Shown here: one piece after another, positions 8,542 through 18,900 of the stretch
Numbering within the stretch: the first letter of the stretch is position 1
How the letters are laid out: each line of letters opens with the position of its first letter
Assembly (NCBI GenBank): GCA_015680685.1
Contig: MNCI01035830.1
Coordinates: 53,530 to 76,183 of the forward strand
Origin: Gnetum montanum
Taxonomy: Eukaryota; Streptophyta; Gnetopsida; Gnetales; Gnetaceae
Direction: 5' to 3'
DNA: 22,654 nt
Made by a program: the position numbers and the translations under genes
The notes under the pieces: model-generated
What the model was told of the DNA's origin: nothing
The model's input: the letters and a program-made list of their open reading frames with translations, nothing else
The model's database searches: none

Positions 8542-10020
8542 ATCTTCCATGCTTGGCATACTATCACCATGTTGGAAAAATAGGGAAAAACTCAAAAACC
8601 ATCTAGAAAACCTCCAAATTAGTCAAACTCTAGCTCAAACCCTAGTCCTCAACCCTAGCAACCTTGGAAGCACACATACACTATTAATTAGAGCTAAAAT
8701 TGGTCCATATATGGGGTTTATGCTTCTTCCATGCTAGGGATCCCTTCCTCCATGCTGCCCAATGTGGAAAATAAGGGAGCGACTCATTTGGAGCTTCTAA
8801 AAGCCTTAGAATAACATCAAATAACCTTACATGCATACTAGGACCTTGTATCCACCTTTTGGAGGCTTCAAACCTCAGAAAGCTCATTCTAGATGGCTAA
8901 AAAGTTGTTCCCCTTAGTCTTTCACATTGAGCTTCTTAGCCCCAATGTTGAAAAAAAGGGAAGCCTAAAAAACCACTTGGGAGTACTCAAAACTACCAAA
9001 TTTTGACATGAAACCCTAGCTCTTGGCCCTAGCAACTCTAAACGCTGACATGCATGGTTGATTATGATCCATATTGGCCTAGATTTTGGATTCTTACTTC
9101 ATCCATTCTGGAGGAGGCTTCTTGCATGTTGGGAAGCATGGAAACAAAAGGGGAAAGATTCTTTTCTACTTTTGATGGCAAGATGACACTCCTAGAAGCC
9201 AAAGATCTACATTGGAGAAGCCTAGGATCTCATAGCCTTGATATTTTACTTGTTTAAACTTATTTTGATCTTTAAAATTGATTGCCCCAATCTTCCATGC
9301 TAGAGTAACTCCCCTAGCATGGAAATAGGGGGAAGACTTGAAGTACCCTTGAATGACCTCCAAATGTGCTCAAAATTAACTAGAATCTTGCAGAATCAAG
9401 GTCTACAACCATAGGGACTTAGAAACCTAGTCAAGGTGCTATTAAATCATTATAAGTCCATGGAGCAAGTGTACCCCAATTCTTCCAAGCTAGGGATGTT
9501 GTGCTTGGCATGGGAAAAAAGGAAAAAGTCATTTTGACATGTTTTGACACTTAAAATCATATCAAAGTGCCTCAAAATGAAGGTAGATGATGCACAACTT
9601 CCAAATCTAGATTTTGGCTACTTGTTTGACCTCGTTTCACCTTGTTCTAGCTAAGGTTTTGGTGTTCCATGCTAATCCCCTTATCTTCCACACCAGTTAG
9701 CGTGGAAACAAGAGGGAAGGCTCCAAAACCTACTTTATGGCATTTTCAAATCTCTGGTATGCCCAATTTTGATGGATCAGACCTTGCACTACCTTGGGAA
9801 GGTCCTAAAACCTTAATTTTGAACCTCTAAGAACTCAAAAAACCAATTTTCCTTGGTTTTCACATTGGGGATCCCTACTTCCATGGTAAGCCTAGAGTGG
9901 AAGCCTTAAAACTACTAATTTCTAGGTCCAAATAGACTAGAAATAGCCTTGACTGATGCCTGAACTTATCTATTAGCCTTGTAGCCTCAAAACATGGCCT
10001 ACTAAGGCCTAAAACTGGTA
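8542..10020 (+). repeat. Diverged tandem array, ~190-bp unit, about 8 copies
   Basis: A recurrent block of the form cttccatgctaggg ... catggaaa-aaggg(a) ... ctcaaaaccacttgg occurs about every 190 bp. The 'tggaaa' anchor falls near 8573, 8766, 8950, 9140, 9321, 9512, 9713 and 9898, giving spacings of 181-201 bp. Units are strongly diverged, so the array is old. Each unit tends to carry an inverted pair (ttccatgct ... agcatggaa). Short open frames here (e.g. 8549-8737, 9054-9257) come from the repeat and show no protein family. Such arrays are known from 3' untranslated regions of plant Tat-type elements; whether this one belongs to element B is unknown. Confidence 0.8.
9293..9324. repeat. Perfect 11-bp inverted repeat (hairpin) within an array unit
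   Basis: TTCCATGCTAG (9293-9303) and CTAGCATGGAA (9314-9324) are exact reverse complements separated by 10 bases. This is the best-preserved example of the hairpin present in degraded form in most units of the array. Confidence 0.9.
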
Positions 10021-10559
10021 AGACCTAATCATTTTTGGACATATATTAGCCAAATTTTACCATACATAGCCTATTTTGCTTGATTTTTGCCTTATTACAT
10101 AGTATTTAAGCTTATTTTTAGACCTGTGTTGCATTGTTGATCTTATTGACCTTCTATGGCCTTTATATAGCCTTATACGTTCTTTATTTTCCTTGGTATA
10201 GATTTAATTGACTTTGTTTGGTGTTTTAATGGTATAAAATAGTGGGGTTTGACCTACCTTGACCATTGTTTGACACCATGTAACCATGGCCTGCTAAGGC
10301 CTTAAACTGTCATCATAGTTCACCAAGACTCTAAACTAGCATCACGGCCCACTGAGGCCTAAAACTAGCAAAATTATGGCCTTTGTTGATCATTTGTAGC
10401 CTTATTTCTTATATTTTCCCTTGCTTGACCTTGATTTAACCCTTGTTGGCTTTGTTACACTTTGTTGAATTGTGCTTACCTCATTGATGACCCTAGATGA
10501 CCTTGTTTCCATTAGATTTGCATGTGTTTGCATAATTTTATAGCATTTTAGTATTATTT
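10021..10559. other. AT-rich spacer with short ggcc(t)actaaggcc repeats
   Basis: No gene is seen. A short motif resembling tggcctactaaggcctaaaac occurs at about 9996, 10287 and 10347 with variations, and 'gccttat' and 'gaccttg' words are scattered throughout. It looks like worn repetitive sequence continuing from the array into element B. Confidence 0.5.
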
Positions 10560-10784
10560 AATCACTTTTATGTAGGTGCCACTTAATATGCTTTTGGTTG
10601 ACATGCACGATCAAAGTATGAGTACCTGGGAGAAAATCATTTTACCTTTGTATCTACATGGACCTCACAGTGATGTTGAATAATGTAACAACACTAATTG
10701 CCTAGATCTTGAGCCTGAGAGTCTTGTAGACCATATAGCCTCAATAGAGACATTTAGAATGGCCTAAAAACCTAGTAAGAACCC

Positions 10785-11760
10785 TTGTGCTTAGAGGCAA
10801 GTAACATAACCAAAGACTCTCTAGTTGAGGTTTTTGTCATCATGTATACTTGTGAGGAGAAAACCCTTAAACTAAGTTCCTCATTGAAACCTCAATATGC
10901 TCAAGACATTACCAAGGTCCTACAAAGCAACATTAAGATCTTTGCTTGGTCATATGAAGATATGCTAGGCCTAGACCTGCACCTAGTTCAACACAACATC
11001 ATACTAGACCCTAGCATTAAACTGGTTAAGAAAAAAAGTGTGCAAAATTAGATGTGATTTGACCTTGGCAGTTCATGGTGAGATCTCAAAGCTCTACCAA
11101 GCTAACTTCATTTAGGTTGTCGACTACATGAAATGGATGTCTAATATAGTGATGGTTCTTAATAAAAATGGGAGCATCCATAGTTGCATTTATTTTCAAG
11201 ACTTAAATAAAACAACCATCAAGGATGACTTTCCTCTAGCTAGTATTGATCAACTTATCGATACTACTACTAGACATGCCTTGCTATCCTTTATGGATGG
11301 ATTCTAAGGATATAACCAAATTAGGATCAACCCAAAGCACCAAATTAGCATGATCATTATGACCCGTTAGGGTACCTTTTGTTATACTATGATGTCCTTC
11401 GGCCTTAGGAATGTAGGAGAAAAATACCAAAAAGCCATGACCTATATCTTTAGTGATTACATGCTAAGTTTACTTAATGATTAGGTAGATGACATAGCTA
11501 TTAAGTCCAAGATGGGAAATGATCATGTTAATGATCTAGACCTTATTCTTAAATGATGCTTCAAATATGAGCTTAGGCTCAATCCTAAGAAATGTGTTTT
11601 CGGTATCAAGACAAGTAAGATTCTTAGATTTGTAGTCTTTGAAGTTAGGATACATGTTGATCCTGATTAGGTTAGGGACATATGTAAATTAGCAGTGCCC
11701 TACCTTAAGGAGCTTTGAGAATTGCAAGGCATATGGTAATTTATTCAATGATTTATCGCT
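10785..11760 (+). pseudogene. Reverse transcriptase domain of element B (broken)
   Basis: The pre-RT part in the frame of 10785 shows FAWSYEDMLGLDLHLVQHNI near 10940-10995, a standard lead-in of plant Ty3/gypsy RT. After a frameshift between about 11035 and 11060 the frame of 11281 carries the polymerase core. It includes NKNGSIHSCIYFQDLNK, KDDFPLASIDQLIDT, SFMDGF-stop-GYNQI (catalytic Asp kept at 11296-11298), FGLRNVGEKYQKAM, then stop-VDD at 11482-11493. In the last the Tyr of the YVDD box is a TAG, but both Asp remain. LRLNPKKCVFG and later motifs follow. Stops are frequent but there are no further indels, so the decay is by point mutation. Confidence 0.9.
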
Positions 11761-12440
11761 AGGCTTTCGAACAAGTTACAGCCCATGCAACACTTGCTTA
11801 AGAAAGTAGTTCACTATGAGTGGATAGCTCAATGCCAAGAGGCCTTTGAAAACCTTAAATAAGAGTTAACACAACTATTGATAGTCTATCCTCTGCAAGA
11901 GTGTAAACCATTTTGCATTTATCTTATCATCTCTGATACATTAATTACCTATCTACTCTATTAGAAACATGATGATGAAGCATAAATGCCTATATACTAC
12001 CTTAGTCATGCATTAGTTGCCCATGAGACTCGATATACTAAAGTGGAGAAGTATTGTCTAGCACTAATCTTCTCTTTGAAGAAGTGGAGATACTACCTCT
12101 TCAGAAGCCAATTCAATGTCATTGGCAAGGATAACATACTCAAAGTCATAATGGCCAACATTTACGAAAGTAGTCATATAGCTTAATGGAAAGACATAAT
12201 GGCATAGTTAGACCTTCATTACATCTCTCAATCTTCAACAAAGGGTCAAGCTATAGCTGTATAGCTTACAATCTCACCTATTGATGACCAAGCAACCATA
12301 GATTCTAAGTTCCTTGATGAACACAGAAACAGTATTAGCCAAGTGTCTAAGGATTATGAAGTGATCATGCACTTTGAAAAAGCTTAGACCATCCATGGGA
12401 TTAGTGCCACTACCATCATAGCATTCCCATTTGGTGAGAT
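11761..12440 (+). pseudogene. RNase H domain of element B (broken)
   Basis: It continues in the RT frame. Visible family motifs are YEWIAQCQEAFENL near 11815-11855, then a CIYLIISDT strand, PIYYLSHALVAHETRYTKVE (11989-12048) and KYCLALIFSLKKWRYYLF, and finally HYISQSSTKGQAIAV near 12220-12258. This is the classical Ty3/gypsy RNase H that would remove the RNA strand during cDNA synthesis. Several stops are present (for example before MPIYYL and after SSHIA), most explainable as CAG or CAA becoming TAG or TAA. After 12260 comes the linker to the second RNase H. Confidence 0.85.
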
Positions 12441-12958
12441 TATCATTTTGAGTTCCCATATATCAACAACATATTAAAGTATGAAGGTTTGATTAAAGGG
12501 ATGATGGTAGCCCATGACATAGGAATTAGATGCTTAATGATCAAAGGTGATTCAGAACTTGTGGTTAACCACGTAACCAAAGTATATGCTTGTAAAGCCA
12601 AATACTTACAACCATATTGTGACCTAGGGAGGAAATTGTTACAACAATTTACAGATGTGGATATCCAACACATATCATAAAATGAGAATGCCATAGCTAA
12701 TGCAATTGTAATGTTAGCCCTTAGTGTGATGCTAGATGTGTTTAGCAAGCTGTCCACCTTAACCATGGACTATGCTACTCCCATCACACAGAATACTAAG
12801 GATACCTTTGTGGCTATCATTCATACTACTCCTGCTAGGGAGTGGTATGATGATATCAAATTTTACCTTATACATGATGAATCCTCACAAGGCCTAACTA
12901 TTTCTTAGAAGGACACTGTACGTAAGTGATCAAAGCAATATGTCATTGTAGGTGATAA
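12441..12958 (+). pseudogene. Archaeal-type second RNase H of element B plus linker
   Basis: In the frame of 12489 the sequence YINNILKYEGLIKGMMVAHD precedes CLMIKGDSELVVNHV, with the acidic residue of the GDSELV motif at 12549-12551. It ends DVDIQHIS-stop-NENAIANAI and LALSV. This is the second, archaeal-like RNase H found in plant Tat elements. The expected first acidic strand lies upstream in the RT frame (IMHFEKA near 12367-12387), so a frameshift splits the domain near 12440-12460. The usual Glu in the strand before YEGL appears as Lys. The linker REWYDDIKFYLI (12840-12876) matches the region that normally precedes integrase. Confidence 0.85.
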
Positions 12959-14076
12959 CACATTATGTCAACAATCCTATGATGACATACTCCTAAGGTG
13001 CTAGGTAAAATCAATGCCAGAATAGTCCTAGAGGAGGTTCATGATGGTGTTTGTGGAGGACATATAGGACTAAGAGCTATGGTCACTAAGATTAGATGGT
13101 TAGGCTACTACTGATCGTATATGAAAAATGACTGCCTATATAAGGTTAAGTGGTGTGACACATGCCAATGATATAGCAACCTTATACATGTACCACAAAC
13201 TAAGTAACATACCACTCAAATAACATGAATATTTCAATGATGGAGGTTGGACATCATTGGAAGCATAATGCCTAAGTCTTTGACAAGGCATAGCTTCATC
13301 ATCACTGCAACCGAATACTTTACAAAGTGTGCTGAGGCTATTTCCTTAAGGAAGAATACATTCAAACAAGTTTACAAGTTCATCTTAGATAACATTGTAG
13401 CTCATTTTGGCATAGCCATGACCATAGTTACAGACAATTGACCACAATTTAATAGCCATGAAATGAAATATTTATGTCACAACCTAGGTATCAAGCATTC
13501 TTTCTCATCGCTCTATTATCCTCAAGACAATGGACAAGCAGAAGTAAGCAACAAGGTTATCATCAACTTACTAATAAAGATGCTCAACAATAGCAAGTGT
13601 AAATGGCATGAGAGGGTTGTCTATGTACTATGGGCATACAAAGTGACCTATTGCATGGTAATTGGTATGCCTCTTATAGCTTGATTTATGGTTCTAAAGT
13701 TGTTTTACCTCTTGAATTGTAGGTATCATCACTCTGAGTAGCCTTGACTAACTTCATCATTATTAGAATAAGGAGTTACAGGCAATAGCCCTGGACTCGG
13801 TGGAGCAGCAACGTATGCAAGCACTTTCTCACATCAAACACTGTCAAGAGAAGTACAAGCGACAACATCACCATAGCTTAATCATGCATAAGAGTAAGGA
13901 GGGTAACCTGGTCCGCAAGGGCATCCACGAACATGAGGACAAATTCTTAGCCAACTGGGAAGGGATCTTCTTGTCACCACAACATATGGGAATGGAGTAT
14001 TCAGGATAGCTGGCATGGATGGAAATGAGTTGATCAATCTTGTTAGTCATTCCTATCTAAAGCCATACTACATGTA
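12959..14076 (+). pseudogene. Integrase of element B (broken, catalytic triad retained)
   Basis: The frame of 13040 carries the zinc-binding HHCC: His at 13040 and 13061, Cys at 13154 and 13163. The core begins WWRLDIIGSI, with the first Asp at 13250-13252. The second Asp is in VTDN at 13433-13435, followed at once by a TGA where Gly is expected. The Glu is in NGQAEVSNKVI at 13541-13543. All three catalytic positions survive, unlike in element C. After about 13690 the frame changes. The C-terminal part (frame of 13800) shows QEKYKRQHHHSL, GNLVRKG and LANWEGIF, a typical ending for plant Ty3/gypsy integrase, and the coding signal fades near 14076. Stops and frameshifts make it non-functional. 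Confidence 0.9.
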
Positions 14077-14376
14077 GCTGATAATCACCAACAAGCGAGC
14101 CTACTTTCAACGGTCCGCTACAACCTTAAACTAGCAACGCAACCTACCAGGGCCTTCATCTAGTACCATGATCAACCACAGTTGTAAACTAGTAGCATTG
14201 GTGACTTGGATAGCTTGGTTTTATCATCTCATGTTACCTATATGCATTGTAGCATTATCCTATGCAGTGCTGTTTTGTATTCTTTGTTGGTGCCTCTCGG
14301 GTCAACCCTCTAGATACCAACAAAGAGGTGCCATTGAAACACCACAAAATGCATCATAAGTGATTAAAGCCTCACT
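14077..14376 (+). other. Post-integrase sequence of element B
   Basis: About 300 bp follow the integrase. A 63-codon open frame (14168-14359) contains a Val/Leu/Cys-rich stretch that would look membrane-like. Nothing ties it to a known protein, so I treat it as chance within the 3' untranslated region. Confidence 0.4.
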
Positions 14377-15782
14377 CAACAATTGAAAAAAAGTCACCTA
14401 GTATCTATATTTGGGCTTGGGGAAGTTGAAAATGGCTTTTGGAATGCCAAAGATGGTAATTTAATGGGTTTTATGGGGGGAGGGGTATACATTTTTCTAT
14501 GTTGGAAACACTTGTAGGGGTGGAGATCTTACCTACCCCTATCATGGAAGGATGGAGGTTTTCCCCTTAGCTTGGGAACTTTTTCCTTCAGTGTGGAGAC
14601 TCCGTGCACAATCCAAAAACCTTTCCTCTTGAGCATGGAAGTTTCCCCCCTACGTGAAGGCTCCACCCACTACACTGAAATTGCATGCCCCTAGTGTGGA
14701 AGCCATAAAAGCTAAATTTTAACACTGCTTGCACTCCAACATTGACCAACCACTTTAGCAAACATGGTGGAGAGCTCATCATGGAATGTGTGCTCCTGTT
14801 ACTATTTATAGTAAATGGAATAGCAATGGGGGGAAGGCACTTACTATTTATTGTAACCACCCAAATTTGGGCATCCATCTCACCTATATGTGGTAGAAAT
14901 TTGTAGCCAAATTATAGCCAATTTGCAATCATTGTGCAGCCAAATTATATTCATTTTGTAGCACCATTCATGCTCAAAATAAAAACTAGCCTCAAATACC
15001 ATTTATGGATTCAATACTTTGGTAGTTCCACACTTTTGTGATCCAAGACTATTAGCATTAGTTACACAATTTAGCAATTTATTCATAGTTTCACACTTGG
15101 GCATTCTATAGCACTCAAGAGTTTTTGCAAGTTCCCATACTTGTATTCTCTTGAACCCAGTATGAAAACCCTATGATCTTGTGACATTGTAATTCCCTTT
15201 TGGGATTTATTAATTTTCAAGCTCCACACTGCACTCTTGGGATTTCCAAATCCCAACATAGATCATTTGGATAGCTATGATTTTTCACACTTCTCAACCC
15301 CCACCATAGCCAACGTTGCAAATATGAGATTGTAGCATTAGAGGTTCGATAGCATCGAGAGTAGTAGGACATCTAGATCATGGAGTTGACTGCATAGACT
15401 TCAACAGATCCTAAATTCCCATCCAAGTGAATCCTCCTTGTTGCCCATTCAGGCACCATTTGTACACATTTTTCTAACTTATTATTTATTTTTCTCAATA
15501 AAGTTTTAAGTTTTGGGTTGCGTCTACACGATATATTCATTTATTTTCTATGCATTTTTTAGATCTATGATTAGTTTTTGCATTCCATTTTATTACACTA
15601 TTTTGCAAACCCCCAAGTCCTTGGTTGATCTATTAGACTATACAGGGTACCTTAGATCCCATTTGTGTGGAGGTCTTGGGGATTTGAGGTTGAGAGATGC
15701 TATCACCAAATTTGTTGATCTTTATTCCAGCAATTGAGTTTTTTCGGTTGTAATAGATAGGAAGAATAGTTTTCAAGACCAA
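14377..15782 (+). other. Non-coding, likely 3' UTR and LTR of element B
   Basis: No gene is seen over 1.4 kb. A purine tract (ggggggagggg, about 14476-14486) could be a polypurine tract. 14490-14720 has several 'tggaag/tggaaac' blocks, one of which (cctagtgtggaagcc near 14691) resembles the ~190-bp array unit near 9890. A TATA-like ctatttatagtaa lies near 14803, and AATAAA at about 15497 could be a polyadenylation signal. No matching second LTR was found by eye, so the LTR call is tentative. The open frame at 15513-15737 has no recognisable family. Confidence 0.4.
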
Positions 15783-16366
15783 GGGGACTCAAAAGATGAT
15801 AGCTAATCATCGAAAGGCAAGGATAAGGACAAGCACAAAGAAAAAGAAAAACATGCTGATCAAGGCAAGGATTGAAGAAGAGAATCCCATAGGCACCATT
15901 TTGGTGTTGCTTCTCCTTATTCTTCACCCTCATCATCATCCTCATCGTATTTCNTTGCTTCTCCTTATTCTTCACCCTCATCATCATCCTCATCGTATTT
16001 CTCCTCCAACTCTAATAAGATGAGTAGAGGCCATGACAAAATAAGACATAGCATAGATCACGATGAAGATGAATGATAAGATAGGAATGATTGGAGATCT
16101 CGTCGGGGCAACCAAGAACATGAGCAAGAACAACAACAAGGGGAAAAGTAACATAAAGAAAGAAGGCATAGTAAGACTCATCGTAGGCACCATGGCCATG
16201 ATAGGGGTCACCAAGACTGTTATGACTATGATGAGCCTCTGCTAGCTACTTGCAATATGCTAAACATTTCAAAGGTAGTTAGAATTCCAACAAGGCACAT
16301 GAAAGATAGCCAAAGCAAGTGGTTGGATGTGAAAAATATCCCTAAGTTTGAGGGGGAATATTCCCA
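15783..16366 (+). pseudogene. gag: gag N-terminal part of element C (truncated)
   Basis: A single frame (that of 15783) without indels runs through the whole stretch, with a few stops. It has a highly charged start (KGKDKDKHKEKEKHADQGKD), a Ser-rich linker (ASPYSSPSSSSSSYFSSNSN) like that of element A, and a basic His/Arg/Gln part (THRRHHGHDRGHQ). Then come DEPLLATCNMLNISKVVRIP and LDVKNIPKFEGEY. It stops where the capsid core should begin, because a deletion joins it to integrase at about 16362-16370 with a frame change. The N at 15954 duplicates 47 bp of the Ser-rich region; the 48-bp offset happens to preserve the frame. Confidence 0.8.
15907..16001. other. Assembly gap (N at 15954) with 47-bp duplicated flanks
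   Basis: The 47 bp before the single N (15907-15953) are identical to the 47 bp after it (15955-16001). This is best explained as two contig ends that overlap but were joined with an N, not as a real repeat. Confidence 0.9.
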
Positions 16367-16369
16367 AGT

Positions 16370-17340
16370 TATGTTGATGACCTGGTATGGTAGTGTGTAC
16401 CTAACATAGATCAAGTTCAAGTCATCGAGGATACTTATGAAGGCCCTTGTGAGGACCACTAAGCTAGAAGGAGGACAACCATTAAGACCCTAATGATAGG
16501 GTATTATTGGCCAACAATCTTCAAGGATGTACATCACTTCTTTTATTCCTATGATAAGTGTCAACGTGATGGAAGGATGACTACATGCATAGAAGGATGA
16601 CAATAGTGAATTCAAACACTAGAGCCATTCAATCTTTGGGGGATTGACTTCATGGGATCCATCAACCCCATGTTAAATGGAAAGGTGTACATAATGGTCA
16701 CTGTTGACTATTGTAGAAAATGGATTGAAGCTGTTGCTATCATTACTGACTATTCATCCTTTACAATAGCATATTTTGTCCAATAATAGGTGGTAAACAA
16801 GTTTGGTATACCAAAGGCACTAATTTGCAATAATGGAATACATTTTACAAGCACAACTACTCAAAAACTTATGCAACGCTTGTAGGTTGAGCATAAACTC
16901 ACAACTTCATATCACCCCCAAGCTAACGGTCAAGCTTAGGTAACAAATAGGAAAATAGAAAAAATACTAATACATACAATTAGTAAGTATAAGAAGGATT
17001 GGAATAGCAAACTCAACAATGCTCTTTGGGCTTATCATTCAACATAGAAACTTCCTATCAAATATTCTCCCTATGAGTTAGCGTACATCAAAATTCCAAC
17101 TCTTCTAATTCAAACCAAATTTCGTACACTTTCAATCGCTTGTGACCTTGACCTAGATTTAAGTTTAGCACAAAGAAAAAGGTTAATAAACCTTAACACA
17201 CTAGACAAAAATAGATTAGTGGTCCTATAATTGAATGAACTGCACAAGGCACATAGTAAGTAACACCATGATCTCTGAATAAGAAAAGTTAAGTATAAAC
17301 AAGGAGATAAGGTGCTCTATTGAAACCCCATGCATGTATG
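16370..17340 (+). pseudogene. Integrase of element C (broken, catalytic residues lost)
   Basis: The frame of 16427 reads through the integrase linker and zinc-finger region (EDTYEGPCEDH, GYYWPTIFKDVHHF, YDKCQRDGR). The first His and first Cys appear as Tyr, as expected from C-to-T or G-to-A change. The core begins LWGIDFMGSINPM, with the first Asp at 16646-16648. The second catalytic Asp is Asn (ICNNGIHF, 16829-16831). The catalytic Glu after NGQA is a TAG at 16937-16939. Downstream motifs are KKDWNSKLNNALWAYH (~16990-17040), SPYELAY, and KYKQGDKVLY near 17290-17322. It is related to plant non-chromoviral integrases and is distinct in sequence from element B's. Confidence 0.88.
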
Positions 17341-17604
17341 TCAATGTACAAAATTTAAAATGTTATGAAAAGTCCCTTACCTTATCTATGTAACTTTTCC
17401 ATCTGGGCCATGATGATTTACCACCTGTCTAGCCCAAACAAAAGATTCTTGGTCAACATGCAAGAAGTAGAACCTTTCATGGAGACAAGACTAACCAATG
17501 GAAACAACAACACCTCGACCGATGGCCAAGCACATTCAATCTTTTGGATCTTCTCCTTACAACTCAAACATGGGGAGATGACCATTAATGCTAATGTCTT
17601 GTAA
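17341..17604 (+). pseudogene. Possible integrase C-terminus/tail of element C
   Basis: A 79-codon open stretch (17365-17604) contains VNMQEVEPFMETRLTNGN and ends HGEMTINANVL. The ending aligns with GEMATSANHL at the end of element A's protease frame, and the following T-rich DNA also aligns. It is probably the very end of the pol reading frame, just before the 3' untranslated region. Confidence 0.5.
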
Positions 17605-18900
17605 TGACTCCTTGATTTTTGAATTTTTTTTATTTTATACCATTCTTTATACGTTTCCCATTTCTTGAGTATTTTGCAATTTATTTTATATATTTTTTCA
17701 CTTATTTCAATTTTCTTATATTTGTTGTTTAACTTTATTACCATCAGGACTTGATGCTGAAATAAAAGTTGTTGATTGTTAAAAAATTATAACTAAACTA
17801 TACTTCATGTTAAATAATTATTTAATATTTAGTTTTCACCTTTGAATTATGACATCAATTAATGGACTATTGGTTTTTTCTTATGGTATTAGGTAGTGAG
17901 CCCATGTCATCCACCCATTCCACTCACTCTATGGAGTTCTTTTATCTTGGAAGCATGAGGTCCTTTATTAATTATAACTTGTAAGGAACTTGTGACCTTG
18001 GTACTTACCAAACTTGGAACAAAGCAATAGAAATAGTTAAGGGTGTGACTTTAGGGGGGGCTTCTTACTTTTTGTGCTTGACTACCTTCTTGAGGTTTAT
18101 TGGTATTCTCACTAAACTCTTACCATGCCTACCATTGACCAAGAAATAGGAAGTAAGTCTTTGCATGATGTGGTTTCCATGATATGATAAAAAAATGTGG
18201 AAATTCAAAACACATCCCTTAGACAAATAATGGGCTACAAGCATTGGTTATTGGGCTAGAAAGACATGTTATCCATGCCAAAAGGCTCATCCTCACTTAA
18301 TGCTCTTCTTTTCTTCTCTCTTTGGAATGGTGGATAGTCTTTGATGGTATTCATGAAATTTTGGATGTGGAACGGTCTTAATGTGTCAATGCGAAGTCAC
18401 TGAAAGTGGACGAACATGGTTCCAACTAAGGATGGAACAATATCAAGTCATGTTAATCATAAAATCCACTAANGCCAACTAAGGATGGAACAATATCAAG
18501 TCATGTTAATCATAAAATCCACTAAGACTTCATGTGACCAAGACGTGAGACTTCGTTACAACTCTCTCAACCCCCCCTCCCATTGTTCTATTTTAGTCAT
18601 CTAACACCTTACTACCTCTTACCATGGATAGTCGATGTGTCTATTTTGGTATGTCCTAGTTCTTTGGTGATCTCTTAGGTGGATTCAATCTTTAGTGATC
18701 CCTAACCATTAATCATCTTTAGACCTATGGAATCCTCAATATGAGAACATGCAAGGGCATTAAGGGCATGAGCCTCCTATGGAGAGGACCTACTTGAATA
18801 CTTCATTGGTTTGGTTCAACTAAACTTCCTATCCCTTAGTTATTTTGCACTTGTTTCCATGGGGTTACATAAAAAAAACATCCAATTTTTCACTCCTTAG
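17605..18900 (+). other. Element C 3' non-coding region, homologous to element A
   Basis: There is no coding signal. It begins with a T/A-rich run like element A's at 5995. It then shares collinear blocks with 6200-7200, including agtgagcccatgtcatccacc near 17895, gggtgtgacttta near 18041, tgcatgatgtggtt near 18163, aatgcgaagtcactgaaagtgga at 18388-18410, and the gggcat-aagggcat-agcct block near 18755-18795. An N with duplicated flanks lies at 18473. Confidence 0.7.
18422..18525. other. Assembly gap (N at 18473) with 51-bp duplicated flanks
   Basis: 18422-18472 and 18475-18525 are identical 51-bp copies on either side of one N and one extra base. The pattern is the same as at 15954, so it is an unmerged contig overlap. 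Confidence 0.9.

Larger units (their letters stand above)
10560..14076 (+). mobile_element. pol: Element B: Tat-type Ty3/gypsy pol remnant
   Basis: The order is pre-RT linker, RT, RNase H, a second archaeal-type RNase H, then integrase with zinc finger and C-terminal part. The second RNase H places it in the plant Tat group (Tat/Ogre/Retand). No gag or protease motif is visible upstream; the ~190-bp array and spacer lie there instead. Three reading frames are used in turn (frames of 11281, 12489 and 13040), so at least two frameshifts separate the domains, and many stops are present. No LTR pair could be delimited. Confidence 0.85.
15783..18900 (+). mobile_element. Element C: gag-integrase deletion derivative of element A's family
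   Basis: This is a + strand Ty3/gypsy remnant with a gag start (15783-~16366), an abrupt join to an integrase (from ~16370), and a 3' non-coding region homologous to element A. Gag residues DEPLLATCNMLNISKVVRIP match EEPLLATRSMLDITEAIRVP of element A. The gag remainder, protease, RT and RNase H are missing. LTRs like those of element A are not seen on either side. Two assembly gaps (15954, 18473) fall inside it. Confidence 0.82.

Noticed and set aside
8542-10020. CRISPR-like regular repeats
   Set aside because: Units are ~190 bp, diverged along their whole length, without identical short repeats or unique spacers, and in a plant context.
14168-14359. Small membrane-like protein (63 codons)
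   Set aside because: It is short, without homology or a conserved context, in a 3' untranslated stretch of a decayed element. Chance is the simpler explanation.
15703-16023. Open frames on both strands with repeated HPHHHPHR or MRMMMRVKNKEKQ
   Set aside because: They arise from the falsely duplicated 47 bp around the N and from out-of-frame reading of the Ser-rich gag linker.
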